A DNA stretch of 12,678 nucleotides from Clostridiales bacterium. Its GTDB lineage: Bacteria; Bacillota; Clostridia; Oscillospirales; Oscillospiraceae. The stretch lies in contig SFHI01000111.1 of the NCBI GenBank assembly GCA_004555705.1, forward strand, positions 1 through 12,678, in the 5' to 3' direction. Shown here in pieces: positions 1 through 6,355 of the stretch. Positions within the stretch are counted from its first letter, which is position 1. Each line of letters begins with the position of its first letter. A program made the position numbers and the translations under genes. The notes under the pieces were generated by a model, which had not been told where the DNA came from, did no database searches, and worked only from the letters and a program-made list of their open reading frames with translations.

Positions 1-485
1 AGTACTACTTCCTGTCCGGCTTCACCGCGAAGCTGGCCGGCACCGAGCGCGGCATCACCGAGCCCACCCCCACCTTCTCCGCCTGCTTCGGCCAGGCCTT
101 CCTGGAGCTGCATCCCACCAAGTACGGTGAGGAGCTGGTCAAGAAGATGGAGCAGGGCGGCGCCCGTGCTTACCTCGTGAACACCGGCTGGAACGGCACC
201 GGCAAGCGGATCACCATCAAGGATACCCGCGGCATCATCGATGCCATCCTGGACGGCTCCATCCTGAAGGCCGAGACCAAGGTGATCCCCATGTTCAACC
301 TGGAGGTTCCGACCTCCCTGCCCGGCGTGAACCCCGCCATCCTGGACCCCCGGGACACCTACGCGGACGTCACCGAGTGGGAGAAGAAGGCCGAGGACCT
401 GGCCGGCCGGTTCGTGAAGAACTTCGTCAAGTACACCGGCAACGACGCCGGCAAGGCCCTGGTCGCCGCCGGCCCCCAGCTGTAA
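1..485 (+). CDS. pckA: Phosphoenolpyruvate carboxykinase (ATP), C-terminal part
   Basis: PckA interconverts oxaloacetate plus ATP with phosphoenolpyruvate, CO2 and ADP in the cytosol. In gut anaerobes it often runs towards oxaloacetate. Only the last 160 codons are in the window; the reading frame is open from base 3 and the start lies upstream. Visible family segments in order are FLSGFTAKLAGTERGITEP, then TPTFSACFG (the adenine-binding part of the nucleotide site), then VNTGWNGTGKRI, PMFNLEVPT, LPGVNPAILDPRDTYA and the C-terminal LVAAGPQL. These match the bacterial ATP-dependent enzyme nearly position for position, as recalled from E. coli Pck. The gene ends at TAA 483-485 and is followed 18 bases later by a strong terminator, so it ends its transcript. 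No frameshift is visible in this part. Confidence 0.97.
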   Translation, partial: YYFLSGFTAKLAGTERGITEPTPTFSACFGQAFLELHPTKYGEELVKKMEQGGARAYLVNTGWNGTGKRITIKDTRGIIDAILDGSILKAETKVIPMFNLEVPTSLPGVNPAILDPRDTYADVTEWEKKAEDLAGRFVKNFVKYTGNDAGKALVAAGPQL

Positions 486-503
486 GATAACCCCATAAAA
501 CAT

Positions 504-535
504 CTCCCGCCGGAACATTCCGGCGGGAGTTTTTT
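504..535 (+). terminator. Rho-independent terminator of pckA
   Basis: The inverted repeat CTCCCGCCGGAA / TTCCGGCGGGAG (504-515 and 518-529) forms an 11-12 bp GC-rich stem with a tiny loop. It is followed directly by six T. It starts 18 bases after the pckA stop codon. Confidence 0.93.
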
Positions 536-536
536 A

Positions 537-594
537 GATAAGAGAGAATGGATAATAGCGAATAGATAATAGTGAAGGTATCGCTTCGCGATGA
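537..594 (+). repeat. Border repeat D, copy 1
   Basis: AT-rich tract built from GATAAG, GAATAGATAATA-like units, ending in a small hairpin with the core ATCGCTTCGCGAT. It begins immediately after the T-run of the pckA terminator. A copy of about 85% identity by eye lies in reverse orientation at 3500-3556, where it abuts the stop codon of the cation-efflux gene fragment. The pair therefore flanks everything between 595 and 3499, including the three-gene membrane operon. It occupies the same outermost position that heptamer arrays take in other gaps. Confidence 0.75.
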
Positions 595-618
595 TGAAAA
601 AATATGGGGCAGGCAGAA

Positions 619-822
619 AAATTGGTGTTTGTATCATAAACGCTGTCATTGCGAACCAGCGCGCACGCTGGTGTGGCAATCCCCCAACAATTCAGGCCGG
701 TTCGTTAGGGCGTTTGTCCGTTTTTCGTTCATTCCGGAATATTCGGGGGATTGCCACGCCACCTAAGCGCACTGGCTCGCAATGACAGCGTATTTTTAGT
801 GCTCACTTTCAAACACCAATTT
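619..822. repeat. Family A interspersed element, copy A1
   Basis: Outer inverted repeat AAATTGGTGTTTG (619-631) / CAAACACCAATTT (810-822). Inside it is the inverted repeat CTGTCATTGCGA (from 643) / TCGCAATGACAG (to 788). The left arm (648-680) folds as ATTGC/GCAAT around CCAGCG-CGCA-CGCTGG. The right arm keeps the outer ATTGC/GCAAT pair, but its inner stem is degenerate (CCACCT against CACTGG). The core between the arms differs from the cores of copies A3 and A4. No coding capacity is supported; the short open frames here are chance. With repeat D1 and the hairpin at 843-886 it fills the 425-base gap between pckA and the next gene. Confidence 0.85.
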
Positions 823-842
823 GCCGGGAAATTTTTCTAAGT

Positions 843-886
843 GATACGGGATACGAGATAACGTGCGTCATCTTGTATCCCGTATC
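843..886. other. Long hairpin, possible terminator of the SHOCT operon
   Basis: GATACGGGATAC (843-854) pairs with GTATCCCGTATC (875-886). After a G:U pair the stem continues with AGAT/ATCT, giving about 17 bp with a 10-base loop. It lies 25 bases past the stop codon of the minus-strand operon. The minus-strand 3' side lacks a clean U-run, so a terminator role is uncertain. It could equally be another small interspersed repeat. Confidence 0.5.
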
Positions 887-910
887 AAATAGCGCGTTGC
901 CATGGGATTC

Positions 911-1405
911 CTATTTCGACTTCATGATCTGGTCGTACTCTTCCTGGGTCAGGATGCCGTTTTTAAGCTGCTCGTCGTAGATGGAGGTCTGCTTTTCCGT
1001 CTGCTGCTGGGACTTGGCTGCTTCGCTGGCGGTGTCCTTGGTGTTGATAATTACTTCGCCGTTGGCTTTGGCGGAAAGCAAAAACGCGGCGACCGGCAAT
1101 AGCAGGGTGATAAGCCCTATGATGCTGAAGGAGTATGCCAGCGTGGAGAACCACATTACGGCGCGATACAGCAGGTACGCAATGCCCAGAATGTTCAGTA
1201 CCTTTCCCCGGGGCTTCTGCTGAAGGGCGCGGATGCCCAGCAGAGCAAGAACCACAATGCCGGGGAGCTGGCGAAGAAAATAGGTGGTAACCGGGTAGCC
1301 GTAAGAGGCAGCCGTGACGCAGCCGAAAGCGGCGTACAGCGCGCTGAGCAGGAAAACGATACCGGCCGCCAGGTTGATGATTTTTTTGTTCCCGTTGATG
1401 TTCAT
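911..1405 (-). CDS. Four-helix membrane protein with C-terminal SHOCT-like domain
   Basis: 164 residues. Four hydrophobic helices are visible at about residues 9-30, 42-62, 68-90 and 93-111. A polar tail follows, ending in a SHOCT-like motif (about 141-163: IYDEQLKNGILTQEEYDQIM). SHOCT tails are short helical modules of unknown role, common on bacterial membrane and coiled-coil proteins; here the tail probably faces the cytoplasm. The start is ATG 1403-1405, preceded by GGAGAG. That site sits inside the last codons of the upstream gene, whose stop codon is only 2 bases away, so translation is probably coupled. An open frame continues upstream but only overlaps the neighbour. It is the last gene of a three-gene operon. 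No specific function can be assigned. Confidence 0.85.
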   Translation of the reverse strand: MNINGNKKIINLAAGIVFLLSALYAAFGCVTAASYGYPVTTYFLRQLPGIVVLALLGIRALQQKPRGKVLNILGIAYLLYRAVMWFSTLAYSFSIIGLITLLLPVAAFLLSAKANGEVIINTKDTASEAAKSQQQTEKQTSIYDEQLKNGILTQEEYDQIMKSK

Positions 1406-1407
1406 AG

Positions 1408-2640
1408 TTATCTCTCCATTGCCCAAAGATGTTTCGGAACGAACCGGACGGTGTAGGCTTTGCCGGGCTCGCAGCAGTCGATGCAGATTCCCCGCAGGGG
1501 GACGTTCCGGCCCAGTCCGTACAGGGGGAGAACCAGCTGCGCCGTGCCGCACAGCCGTTCCCCGTCATAGATTTTCGCGATAATGGTTCCATCCACAACG
1601 GCGGGAACATCGTCGAAAATCATAAAATCGGGGTTCAGACTGGCAGTGGTGCAGACCATGGCCGCGCCGGTTTCGGAAACCAGCACATCGGTGCTCTGGA
1701 AGGTAAGCTGCTCCATCAGCTTCGCTGCGGGCTCGTCGGAAATCAGCTTCAGCTTGAAATTCTCGATTTCCTTCATGATGGCATCGGCGTTGCTGAGATT
1801 GCCGCTGGCGTTGTTCGAGAAGAACATATACCCGGGCATGGCGTCGCGCATTCTCTTTTCGTTTTCGGCCCGGATCTGGGCGTTTTTCATCTGGATATCG
1901 ATGGCCGTGGAAACGCCCGCACCAAAGCCCGCGATGCCGCTGGCAGCGCCGCCCCAGGTGGCCCAGTCCATTTCCTTTTGCTGACCGCTGCGCATGAGCA
2001 TATCGGCGTATTCCTTCTGATTTCGGGCTTTCTGGCGCAGCTCCTTGGCCCGGTCGCTCAGCATGGCAATGCGTTTGTCCTTGCCGGTCAGGTCGGAATA
2101 GCGGTTCAGCTCGTCGAACTGCTTGCGCTCTTCGGCCCGCTTTTTCTCCAGGTCGTTCAGTACGAACCTGCGGCTGACAGCCTGATGGCCCTCCAGGCCC
2201 CGGCGGTACAGCTCCTCGATGCCGTTGGGATAACTGAGTTTATACTTGTCGGCCAGGAGCTGGGCACGCTGGACATTCTTGGGCTTGGAAAAGTCGTCGC
2301 ATTCCGAAAGCACGCATTCCACGAAGAACCGATCCAGCATGGTGGCGCCGATGACCTCCGCCCGCTTCTGAGCCGCTTCCTGATTGACAACGGCATTTTT
2401 CTTCCGGTTTACCAGGGCAAGGGCGATTACCGCGACAGTGCCGACAAAGCCCAAAGCCACCATAAAGGGGGAGCCGTTGGGCATATCCCGGGAGGGGGCT
2501 CCGCCGATTCCGATGCACGCACCGCAAACGATCAGCAGCACGCCGGTGCCGATGGTGCGGCCCTTCACGCCGGAGGTCCAGCCCATGGCAACCATGACGG
2601 TGCCAATCAGCAGAATTCCCATTCCGATGTAAATCATCAT
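1408..2640 (-). CDS. Membrane-anchored coiled-coil protein of unknown function
   Basis: 410 residues, not recognised as a named family. Three hydrophobic helices lie at the N-terminus (about 2-21, 29-47 and 58-77). A long charged, helix-prone stretch follows (about 80-222, rich in K, E, R, Q and A). Next is a Gly/Ala-rich hydrophobic segment (about 228-248, WGGAASGIAGFGAGVSTAI), a second charged helix, and a likely beta-rich C-terminal domain (about 300-410) with several cysteines, including CIDCC near 386-390. ATG 2638-2640 is chosen, with GGGAG 11 bases upstream; a second ATG follows directly. It is the middle gene of the operon: 20 bases after the upstream stop and 2 bases before the downstream start. 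Its codon use is less GC-biased than pckA or degV. Neighbours suggest a membrane-associated complex, but the role is unknown. Confidence 0.85.
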   Translation of the reverse strand: MMIYIGMGILLIGTVMVAMGWTSGVKGRTIGTGVLLIVCGACIGIGGAPSRDMPNGSPFMVALGFVGTVAVIALALVNRKKNAVVNQEAAQKRAEVIGATMLDRFFVECVLSECDDFSKPKNVQRAQLLADKYKLSYPNGIEELYRRGLEGHQAVSRRFVLNDLEKKRAEERKQFDELNRYSDLTGKDKRIAMLSDRAKELRQKARNQKEYADMLMRSGQQKEMDWATWGGAASGIAGFGAGVSTAIDIQMKNAQIRAENEKRMRDAMPGYMFFSNNASGNLSNADAIMKEIENFKLKLISDEPAAKLMEQLTFQSTDVLVSETGAAMVCTTASLNPDFMIFDDVPAVVDGTIIAKIYDGERLCGTAQLVLPLYGLGRNVPLRGICIDCCEPGKAYTVRFVPKHLWAMER

Positions 2641-2660
2641 TGCGAAAGCATCTCCCTTCG

Positions 2661-2906
2661 TTACCTGTATTTGGACAGCATTTCGCTGATCCAGGCGTTT
2701 TCCTGCTGGAGCCTGTTCTTTTGGGTGGATGCCGCCTGCATCCGGCTATCGCAGGCGCTTCTGGCCGTGGACGAGAACGGGCCGCCGGTAATTGTGGATC
2801 TGGCAAAGGCCTCCGCGCTGATGATTTCTTCCTGCTCTTTGATTGCTGCCTGGGCAATTTCGTTTTGCTTCTGAAGTTCGGAAAGCAGCTGCTCTCTCAG
2901 CGTCAT
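2661..2906 (-). CDS. Small coiled-coil protein, first gene of the SHOCT operon
   Basis: 81 residues, highly charged, with no signal peptide or membrane helix. Residues 1-35 (LREQLLSELQKQNEIAQAAI and onward) and 60-80 look like amphipathic helices. A Ser/Gly-rich middle section separates them. The ATG at 2904-2906 has a textbook AGGAGGA site (2914-2920) 7 bases upstream, and a sigma-A-type promoter lies at 2963-2991. A good start signal, a dedicated promoter and tight linkage to the next two genes support it as real despite its size. It is probably cytosolic and may be a partner of the coiled-coil membrane protein encoded next; that is inference from position only. Confidence 0.75.
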   Translation of the reverse strand: MTLREQLLSELQKQNEIAQAAIKEQEEIISAEAFARSTITGGPFSSTARSACDSRMQAASTQKNRLQQENAWISEMLSKYR

Positions 2907-2962
2907 TACAAAATCCTCCTGTTGATCTTCCTTTTTGATTGCCGGGGAATGATACTGCCTGC

Positions 2963-2991
2963 ATTATACATCCGAATGCACGCAATTGCAA
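2963..2991 (-). promoter_or_regulatory. Sigma-A-type promoter of the three-gene operon
   Basis: On the minus strand TTGCAA (2986-2991) is followed by 17 bases and a perfect TATAAT (2963-2968). It stands about 57 bases upstream of the first start codon. The -35 matches consensus at 4 of 6 positions; the -10 and spacing are optimal. Confidence 0.7.
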
Positions 2992-3058
2992 GGCACAATC
3001 GCCTCGCGGAAAGCCGATCATCGGACCCCCGCCGGGACAAACCGGAAGAGGGGTGGGC

Positions 3059-3213
3059 ACCTCTAAAAACTACCCTTTTGGGTTTTGGACGGATCTTTTG
3101 CCCCAACAATGCGTTTTGAAAAGTCCGCAATACATCAAGTATTCCGAACTTTCCAAAACTTTTGTTGGAACAAAATCTCTCGCCCAAAACGCCAAAAAGT
3201 AGTTTTTAGAGGT
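3059..3213. repeat. 155-bp near-perfect palindrome (family E)
   Basis: The ends are ACCTCTAAAAACTA (3059-3072) and TAGTTTTTAGAGGT (3200-3213). Pairing continues inward with few interruptions through TTTTGG/CCAAAA and CCAACAA/TTGTTGG to an apex AATAC-ATCAA-GTATT (3129-3143). By eye about 80% of positions pair, so either strand would fold into one long hairpin. It resembles a miniature inverted-repeat element and has no supported gene. It lies about 70 bases upstream of the promoter of the three-gene operon. Confidence 0.8.
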
Positions 3214-3272
3214 CGCCGGGTGTTTGTCGGGGTGAAAAAATGCTGCCATTGCTACGAAAAACGCAAATTGTG

Positions 3273-3438
3273 TGTCATCCTGAGCATAGCGTAAGCGAAT
3301 TACTATCATCAGGATTGCCAGTGGCAATCCTACCATAGAAATGGCGAAGCGGAGTCGAAGGATCTACGAATTTCGTTACCACTTGCAGTCAATTCTGTGC
3401 CAAGATCCCTCGACTCGCTGCGCTCGCTCGGGATGACA
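3273..3438. repeat. Family B interspersed element, copy B1, with nested hairpin
   Basis: Terminal inverted repeat TGTCATCC (3273-3280) / GGATGACA (3431-3438). The right arm (GATCCCTCGACTCGCTG and onward) closely matches copy B2 at 8490-8598. The left arm is interrupted: between GTCATCCTGAGC and GGAGTCGAAGGATC lies extra sequence containing a perfect 9-bp stem AGGATTGCC / GGCAATCCT (3311-3331) with a 3-base loop. This looks like a second small repeat inserted into the arm. With family E and border D2 it fills the roughly 565-base gap between the operon promoter and the efflux gene; no gene is seen there. Confidence 0.8.
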
Positions 3439-3499
3439 ACCTCTCTCAAACAAACTCCCAATTTATCGAACCACGGAAGAATACACTTCTGTTTTTATT

Positions 3500-3556
3500 C
3501 ATCGCGAAGCGATACCTTCACTCTTCTCTATTCTATATTATCTATTCTCTCTTATC
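3500..3556 (-). repeat. Border repeat D, copy 2 (inverted)
   Basis: Reverse complement of border repeat D1 (537-594), including the ATCGCTTCGCGAT hairpin and the GATAAGAGAGAATAG end. Its edge directly follows the TAA stop (3557-3559) of the cation-efflux C-terminal fragment. Confidence 0.75.
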
Positions 3557-4659
3557 TTATTGTGCCGGTGCCATGTCGAAGGTGATGACGCAGTGATATC
3601 TGCGGCCTTCCAGGGCGGTCAGGGCCTGTTCCAGGGCTTCCTTCAGCTCGCCCTCCCGGCCCCGCAGCTCCAGGGGCAGGGTCACGTCGAAAATCAGGTT
3701 GGTGTGTCCCTCCCCGGGCACCATGCGGAAATCGTGGATGGTCAGCCGGGGGTCCCTGATGGCAAGAAGCGACTTCACCACCTCCCGCAGCCGTTCCAGC
3801 TCCGGGTCGTCGGTGACCACGGGGTCGTAGTGGATGACCAGGTGGACGTTGTGGCTCCTCAGGCACTCCCGCTCCATGTCATCAATCAGCTCATGGCAGG
3901 CAAGGGGGTCCTCGTTCTTGTCCATCTCCACGTGGAGGCTGGCGAACCGCTGGCCGGGGCCGTAGTCGTGGACCATCAGGTCGTGGTAGCCCAGAACCCG
4001 GGGCTGGGAGGCGATGTAAGATTCCACCCGCTGTAGAGGATGAACACGGCAACCGCGATGCCCATCCAGCCGTCCACCCGGAGGGAGGTCAGCCGCTCCA
4101 CCACAGCCGCCAGCAGCACGGCAGCGGTGGTGATGCAGTCGTTGCGGCTGTCCGCGGCGGTGGCGTGGAGGGAGGCGGACTGGATCAGATTGCCCAGATG
4201 CCTGTTAAACAGGAACATCCAGGACTTGACCCCGATGGAGGCCAGCAGCACTACCGCGGTGACCCAGGTGAATTCCACCGCCGAGGGGTGGAGAATCTTG
4301 TCCAGGGAGGACTTGGCCAGCTCAAAGCCGATGAGGATGATGAGCACGCTCACTGCCAGGCCGCTCAGGTATTCGAACCGGGCGTGGCCGTAGGGGTGCT
4401 TGTCGTCGGCGGGCTGGTTGGCCAGCCGGAAGCCTACCAGCGTCACGATGGAGCCGGAGGCGTCGGACAGGTTGTTCAGAGCGTCGGCCATGATGGACAC
4501 GGAGCCGCTGAGCAGGGCAGCCAGCAGCTTGAAGGCGAAGAGCAGCACATTGCAGCAGATGCCCACAATGCCGGACATGGACCCGATTTTCGCCCGGACA
4601 CCGGGATCGGACGTGTTCTCGTGGTCCTTCACAAACAGACGGAGTAAGAGATTTGTCAT
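3557..4659 (-). pseudogene. Cation diffusion facilitator (metal efflux) gene, frameshifted
   Basis: The family exports divalent metal ions across the inner membrane. The N-terminal frame runs 3976-4659 (227 residues, ATG with GGAGG 7 bases upstream). It holds the membrane domain: D59, N63 and D66 in MADALNNLSDASGS, the HPYGHARFE loop (88-96), and D170 and D174 in the fifth helix. It then goes out of frame after FILYSGWNL and stops. The C-terminal cytoplasmic domain follows in another frame at 3557-4027 (ESYIASQPRVLGYHDL, then MVHDYGPGQRFASLH). About twenty residues that homologues carry between these parts (the ET-PLLG-PDPELV region) are missing. A deletion of roughly 60-70 bases therefore fits better than a single-base error. 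Both pieces are otherwise intact, so the loss is recent, or it is an assembly error. The second piece has no ribosome binding site. Confidence 0.85.
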
Positions 4660-4735
4660 GGAAATACCTCCAGAGGCAGAGAATAGATGTAAGATATGGG
4701 ATAAAGCGCGCATCGGATTTGTACCGCGGCGCGAT

Positions 4736-4908
4736 AAATTGGTGTTTGTCGCTGCGTGTTAAAGTTTCCTGTCATTGCGAGACCAGTCCGCAGACTGGTC
4801 GTGGCAATCCCCCGGTTAGAGGGGAAATGTATCGATTTGTTCCCGGAAGCCAGTGTGCGCACTGGTCTCGCAATGACAGCGTATTTTGTGGCGTGACAAA
4901 CACCAATT
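4736..4908. repeat. Family A interspersed element, copy A2
   Basis: Outer ends AAATTGGTGTTTG / CAAACACCAATT. Inner ends CTGTCATTGCGA (from 4769) / TCGCAATGACAG (to 4879). The left arm hairpin is GACCAGTC-CGCA-GACTGGTC. The right arm is CCAGTG-TGCG-CACTGG and has lost the left half of its outer ATTGC/GCAAT stem, as if the core had been deleted into it. The left flank closely matches truncated copy A6 near 12580, so A2 and A6 form a subfamily. It lies between the divergent efflux gene and degV. Confidence 0.88.
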
Positions 4909-4980
4909 CGTCGGGCAGCGTGGGAAACGGATAGGCAGAAAACCAGCATCCACTGTCCACTCCCCTCCCGGTGGGGGCGG

Positions 4981-4999
4981 ATTCTACCGGGGGTAGAAT
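4981..4999. promoter_or_regulatory. Inverted repeat upstream of the degV promoter
   Basis: Perfect 8-bp inverted repeat ATTCTACC-GGG-GGTAGAAT, flanked on both sides by GGGGGCGG-type sequence and, further out, by CACTCCC (4958-4964) / GGGAGTG (5014-5020). The outer right half overlaps the -35 region of the degV promoter. It may be an operator or just a small hairpin repeat; nothing visible identifies a regulator. Confidence 0.35.
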
Positions 5000-5017
5000 G
5001 GGGGCGGGAAAAAGGGA

Positions 5018-5046
5018 GTGACAAATCCGGCGGGGCGATGTATAAT
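5018..5046 (+). promoter_or_regulatory. Sigma-A-type promoter of degV
   Basis: GTGACA (5018-5023, five of six consensus bases) is followed by 17 bases and a perfect TATAAT (5041-5046). The coding start is 66 bases further on, and a GC-rich CCCGGG/CCCGGG hairpin lies in the leader. Confidence 0.72.
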
Positions 5047-5111
5047 GTGGATGCAAAAAACCTTCCCGGGCAGCCCCCGGGGGTGACGATACTTTTTTGG
5101 AGCGTGAAAAA

Positions 5112-5975
5112 ATGGCACTTTTTCAAATCGTAACCGATTCCTGCTGTGATTTCCCGGCGGAGGAATACGTCCGCCTGAACCTGAGCACGGTGCCCCTGAG
5201 CGTGGAGTTCCGGGGGGAGACCTCTGACGACCGCAACGATGACAGCCTGAAGGATATGTACGCCGGCCTCCGGGCCGGAGAAAACGCCAAAACCGCCGCG
5301 GTGAACCCGGAGCGCTGGCGCTCAGCCATAGAGCCCTGGCTGAAGCAGGGGCAGGATGTGCTGGTGCTGGCCTTTTCCTCGGGCCTCAGCACCACCTACC
5401 AGTCCGCCCAGATCGCCGCAGAGGAGCTGGCGGAAAGCTACCCCGACAGGCGGATTCGGGTGGTGGACACCCTAAGCGCCTCCCTGGGCCAGGGGCTGCT
5501 GGTGTGGTATACCTGTCAAAAGCGGGATGAGGGGCTGACCCTGGACGAGGCCGCCGACTGGGTGGAGGCCAACAAGCTCCATCTGTGCCACTGGTTTACG
5601 GTGGACGATCTGTTCTTCCTGAAGCGGGGCGGGCGGATCAGCGGCGCCACGGCGGTGATGGGCACCATGCTGAACATCAAGCCCGTGCTCCATATGGATG
5701 ACGAGGGGCACCTGATTTCCATGGGCAAGGCCCGGGGCCGCAAGGCCGCCATCCAGGCCCTGGCGGAAAAAACCAGGGAGCTGGGCGAGGGCTACGATAA
5801 CTCCACCATGTTCATCTCCCACGGCGACTGCCTGGAGGATGCGGAGTACCTGGCGAAGCTCCTGAAGGAAAAGTACGGCGTGAAGAATGTGTACATAAGC
5901 TACGTGGGCGCGGTGATCGGTTCCCACTCCGGCCCCGGCACCCTGGCGCTGTTCTTTATGGGCAAGCACAGATAA
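5112..5975 (+). CDS. DegV family protein (FakB-type fatty-acid-binding protein)
   Basis: 287 residues, the normal family length. DegV/FakB proteins bind one fatty acid and present it to the kinase FakA, giving acyl phosphate for phospholipid synthesis. Family segments in order are VTDSCCDFP (7-15), KTAAVNP (60-66), FSSGLSTTYQSA (88-99), VDTLSASLGQG, FFLKRGGRISG, NIKPVL and GSHSGPGTLALFF near the end. T61, S93 and H272 are the likely ligand-carboxylate contacts, by analogy with FakB recalled from memory. The ATG at 5112 is chosen, with GGAG 9 bases upstream. An upstream TTG at 5097 would add five residues but has no better site and places them before the conserved N-terminal strand. It is monocistronic, with its own promoter and terminator. 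No fakA is nearby. The ligand cannot be read from sequence. Confidence 0.93.
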   Translation: MALFQIVTDSCCDFPAEEYVRLNLSTVPLSVEFRGETSDDRNDDSLKDMYAGLRAGENAKTAAVNPERWRSAIEPWLKQGQDVLVLAFSSGLSTTYQSAQIAAEELAESYPDRRIRVVDTLSASLGQGLLVWYTCQKRDEGLTLDEAADWVEANKLHLCHWFTVDDLFFLKRGGRISGATAVMGTMLNIKPVLHMDDEGHLISMGKARGRKAAIQALAEKTRELGEGYDNSTMFISHGDCLEDAEYLAKLLKEKYGVKNVYISYVGAVIGSHSGPGTLALFFMGKHR

Positions 5976-5980
5976 GATAT

Positions 5981-6008
5981 GGAGGCTCCTGCGGGAGCCT
6001 CCTTTTTT
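5981..6008 (+). terminator. Rho-independent terminator of degV
   Basis: GGAGGCTCC (5981-5989) and GGAGCCTCC (5994-6002) form a 9-bp stem with a 4-base loop. Six T follow. It begins 6 bases after the stop codon. Confidence 0.93.
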
Positions 6009-6033
6009 GCGGCAAGGCGGGGAATCGTTGTTT

Positions 6034-6058
6034 AATTGACAATTGACAATTGACAATT
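6034..6058 (+). repeat. Heptamer array, three AATTGAC units
   Basis: Three tandem AATTGAC units plus a closing AATT (25 bp). It is followed by a short hairpin-like GGAATCGCTGCGCGAT and then element A3. It pairs with the inverted array at 6324-6355. Confidence 0.9.
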
Positions 6059-6104
6059 AAGGAATCGCTGCGCGATAATTGGAAAGCCTGCGCGGCACGG
6101 CGAC

Positions 6105-6300
6105 AAATTGGTGTTTGAAAAACATAGCTGTCATTGCGAGCCAGTGCGCACACTGGCGTGGCAATCCCCCGGTTGAATAGAGCCAGGTAACGATTACCAC
6201 CAAAAATCGCGGTGTCTCCCGTTTTCAGGTGCTTTTCGGTACATTTCCCCTCTAACTGGGGGGTTGCCACACCAGTCTGCGGACTGGTTCGCAATGACAG
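6105..6300. repeat. Family A interspersed element, copy A3
   Basis: Begins with AAATTGGTGTTTG (6105-6117). Inner inverted ends are CTGTCATTGCGA (from 6128) and CGCAATGACAG (to 6300). Left arm stem GCCAGTG-CGCA-CACTGGC; right arm ACCAGTC-TGCG-GACTGGT. The right-hand CAAACACC module is absent; the sequence instead passes straight into the inverted heptamer array. The core is homologous to that of A4 (GGTTGAAT, CCAGGTAAC, ATTACCACCAAAA). Confidence 0.88.
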
Positions 6301-6323
6301 CTTCTTTTTCAGCGCGACAGCAT

Positions 6324-6355
6324 AATTGTCAACTGTCAATTGTCAATTGTCAATT
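6324..6355 (-). repeat. Heptamer array, four units, at the deaminase stop codon
   Basis: On the minus strand four AATTGAC-type units (one AGTTGAC variant) plus AATT, 32 bp. The first unit on that strand contains the TGA stop codon (6350-6352) of the deaminase gene. Confidence 0.9.

Noticed and set aside
1429..2874. 481-residue plus-strand open frame
   Set aside because: It is antisense to the three-gene operon, has no start signal, and has low-complexity Gly/His/Gln-rich content typical of a shadow frame. The minus-strand genes have ribosome binding sites and spacing that fit an operon.
6034..6355. CRISPR-like array
   Set aside because: The heptamer units are contiguous, with no spacers, and no cas genes are present.
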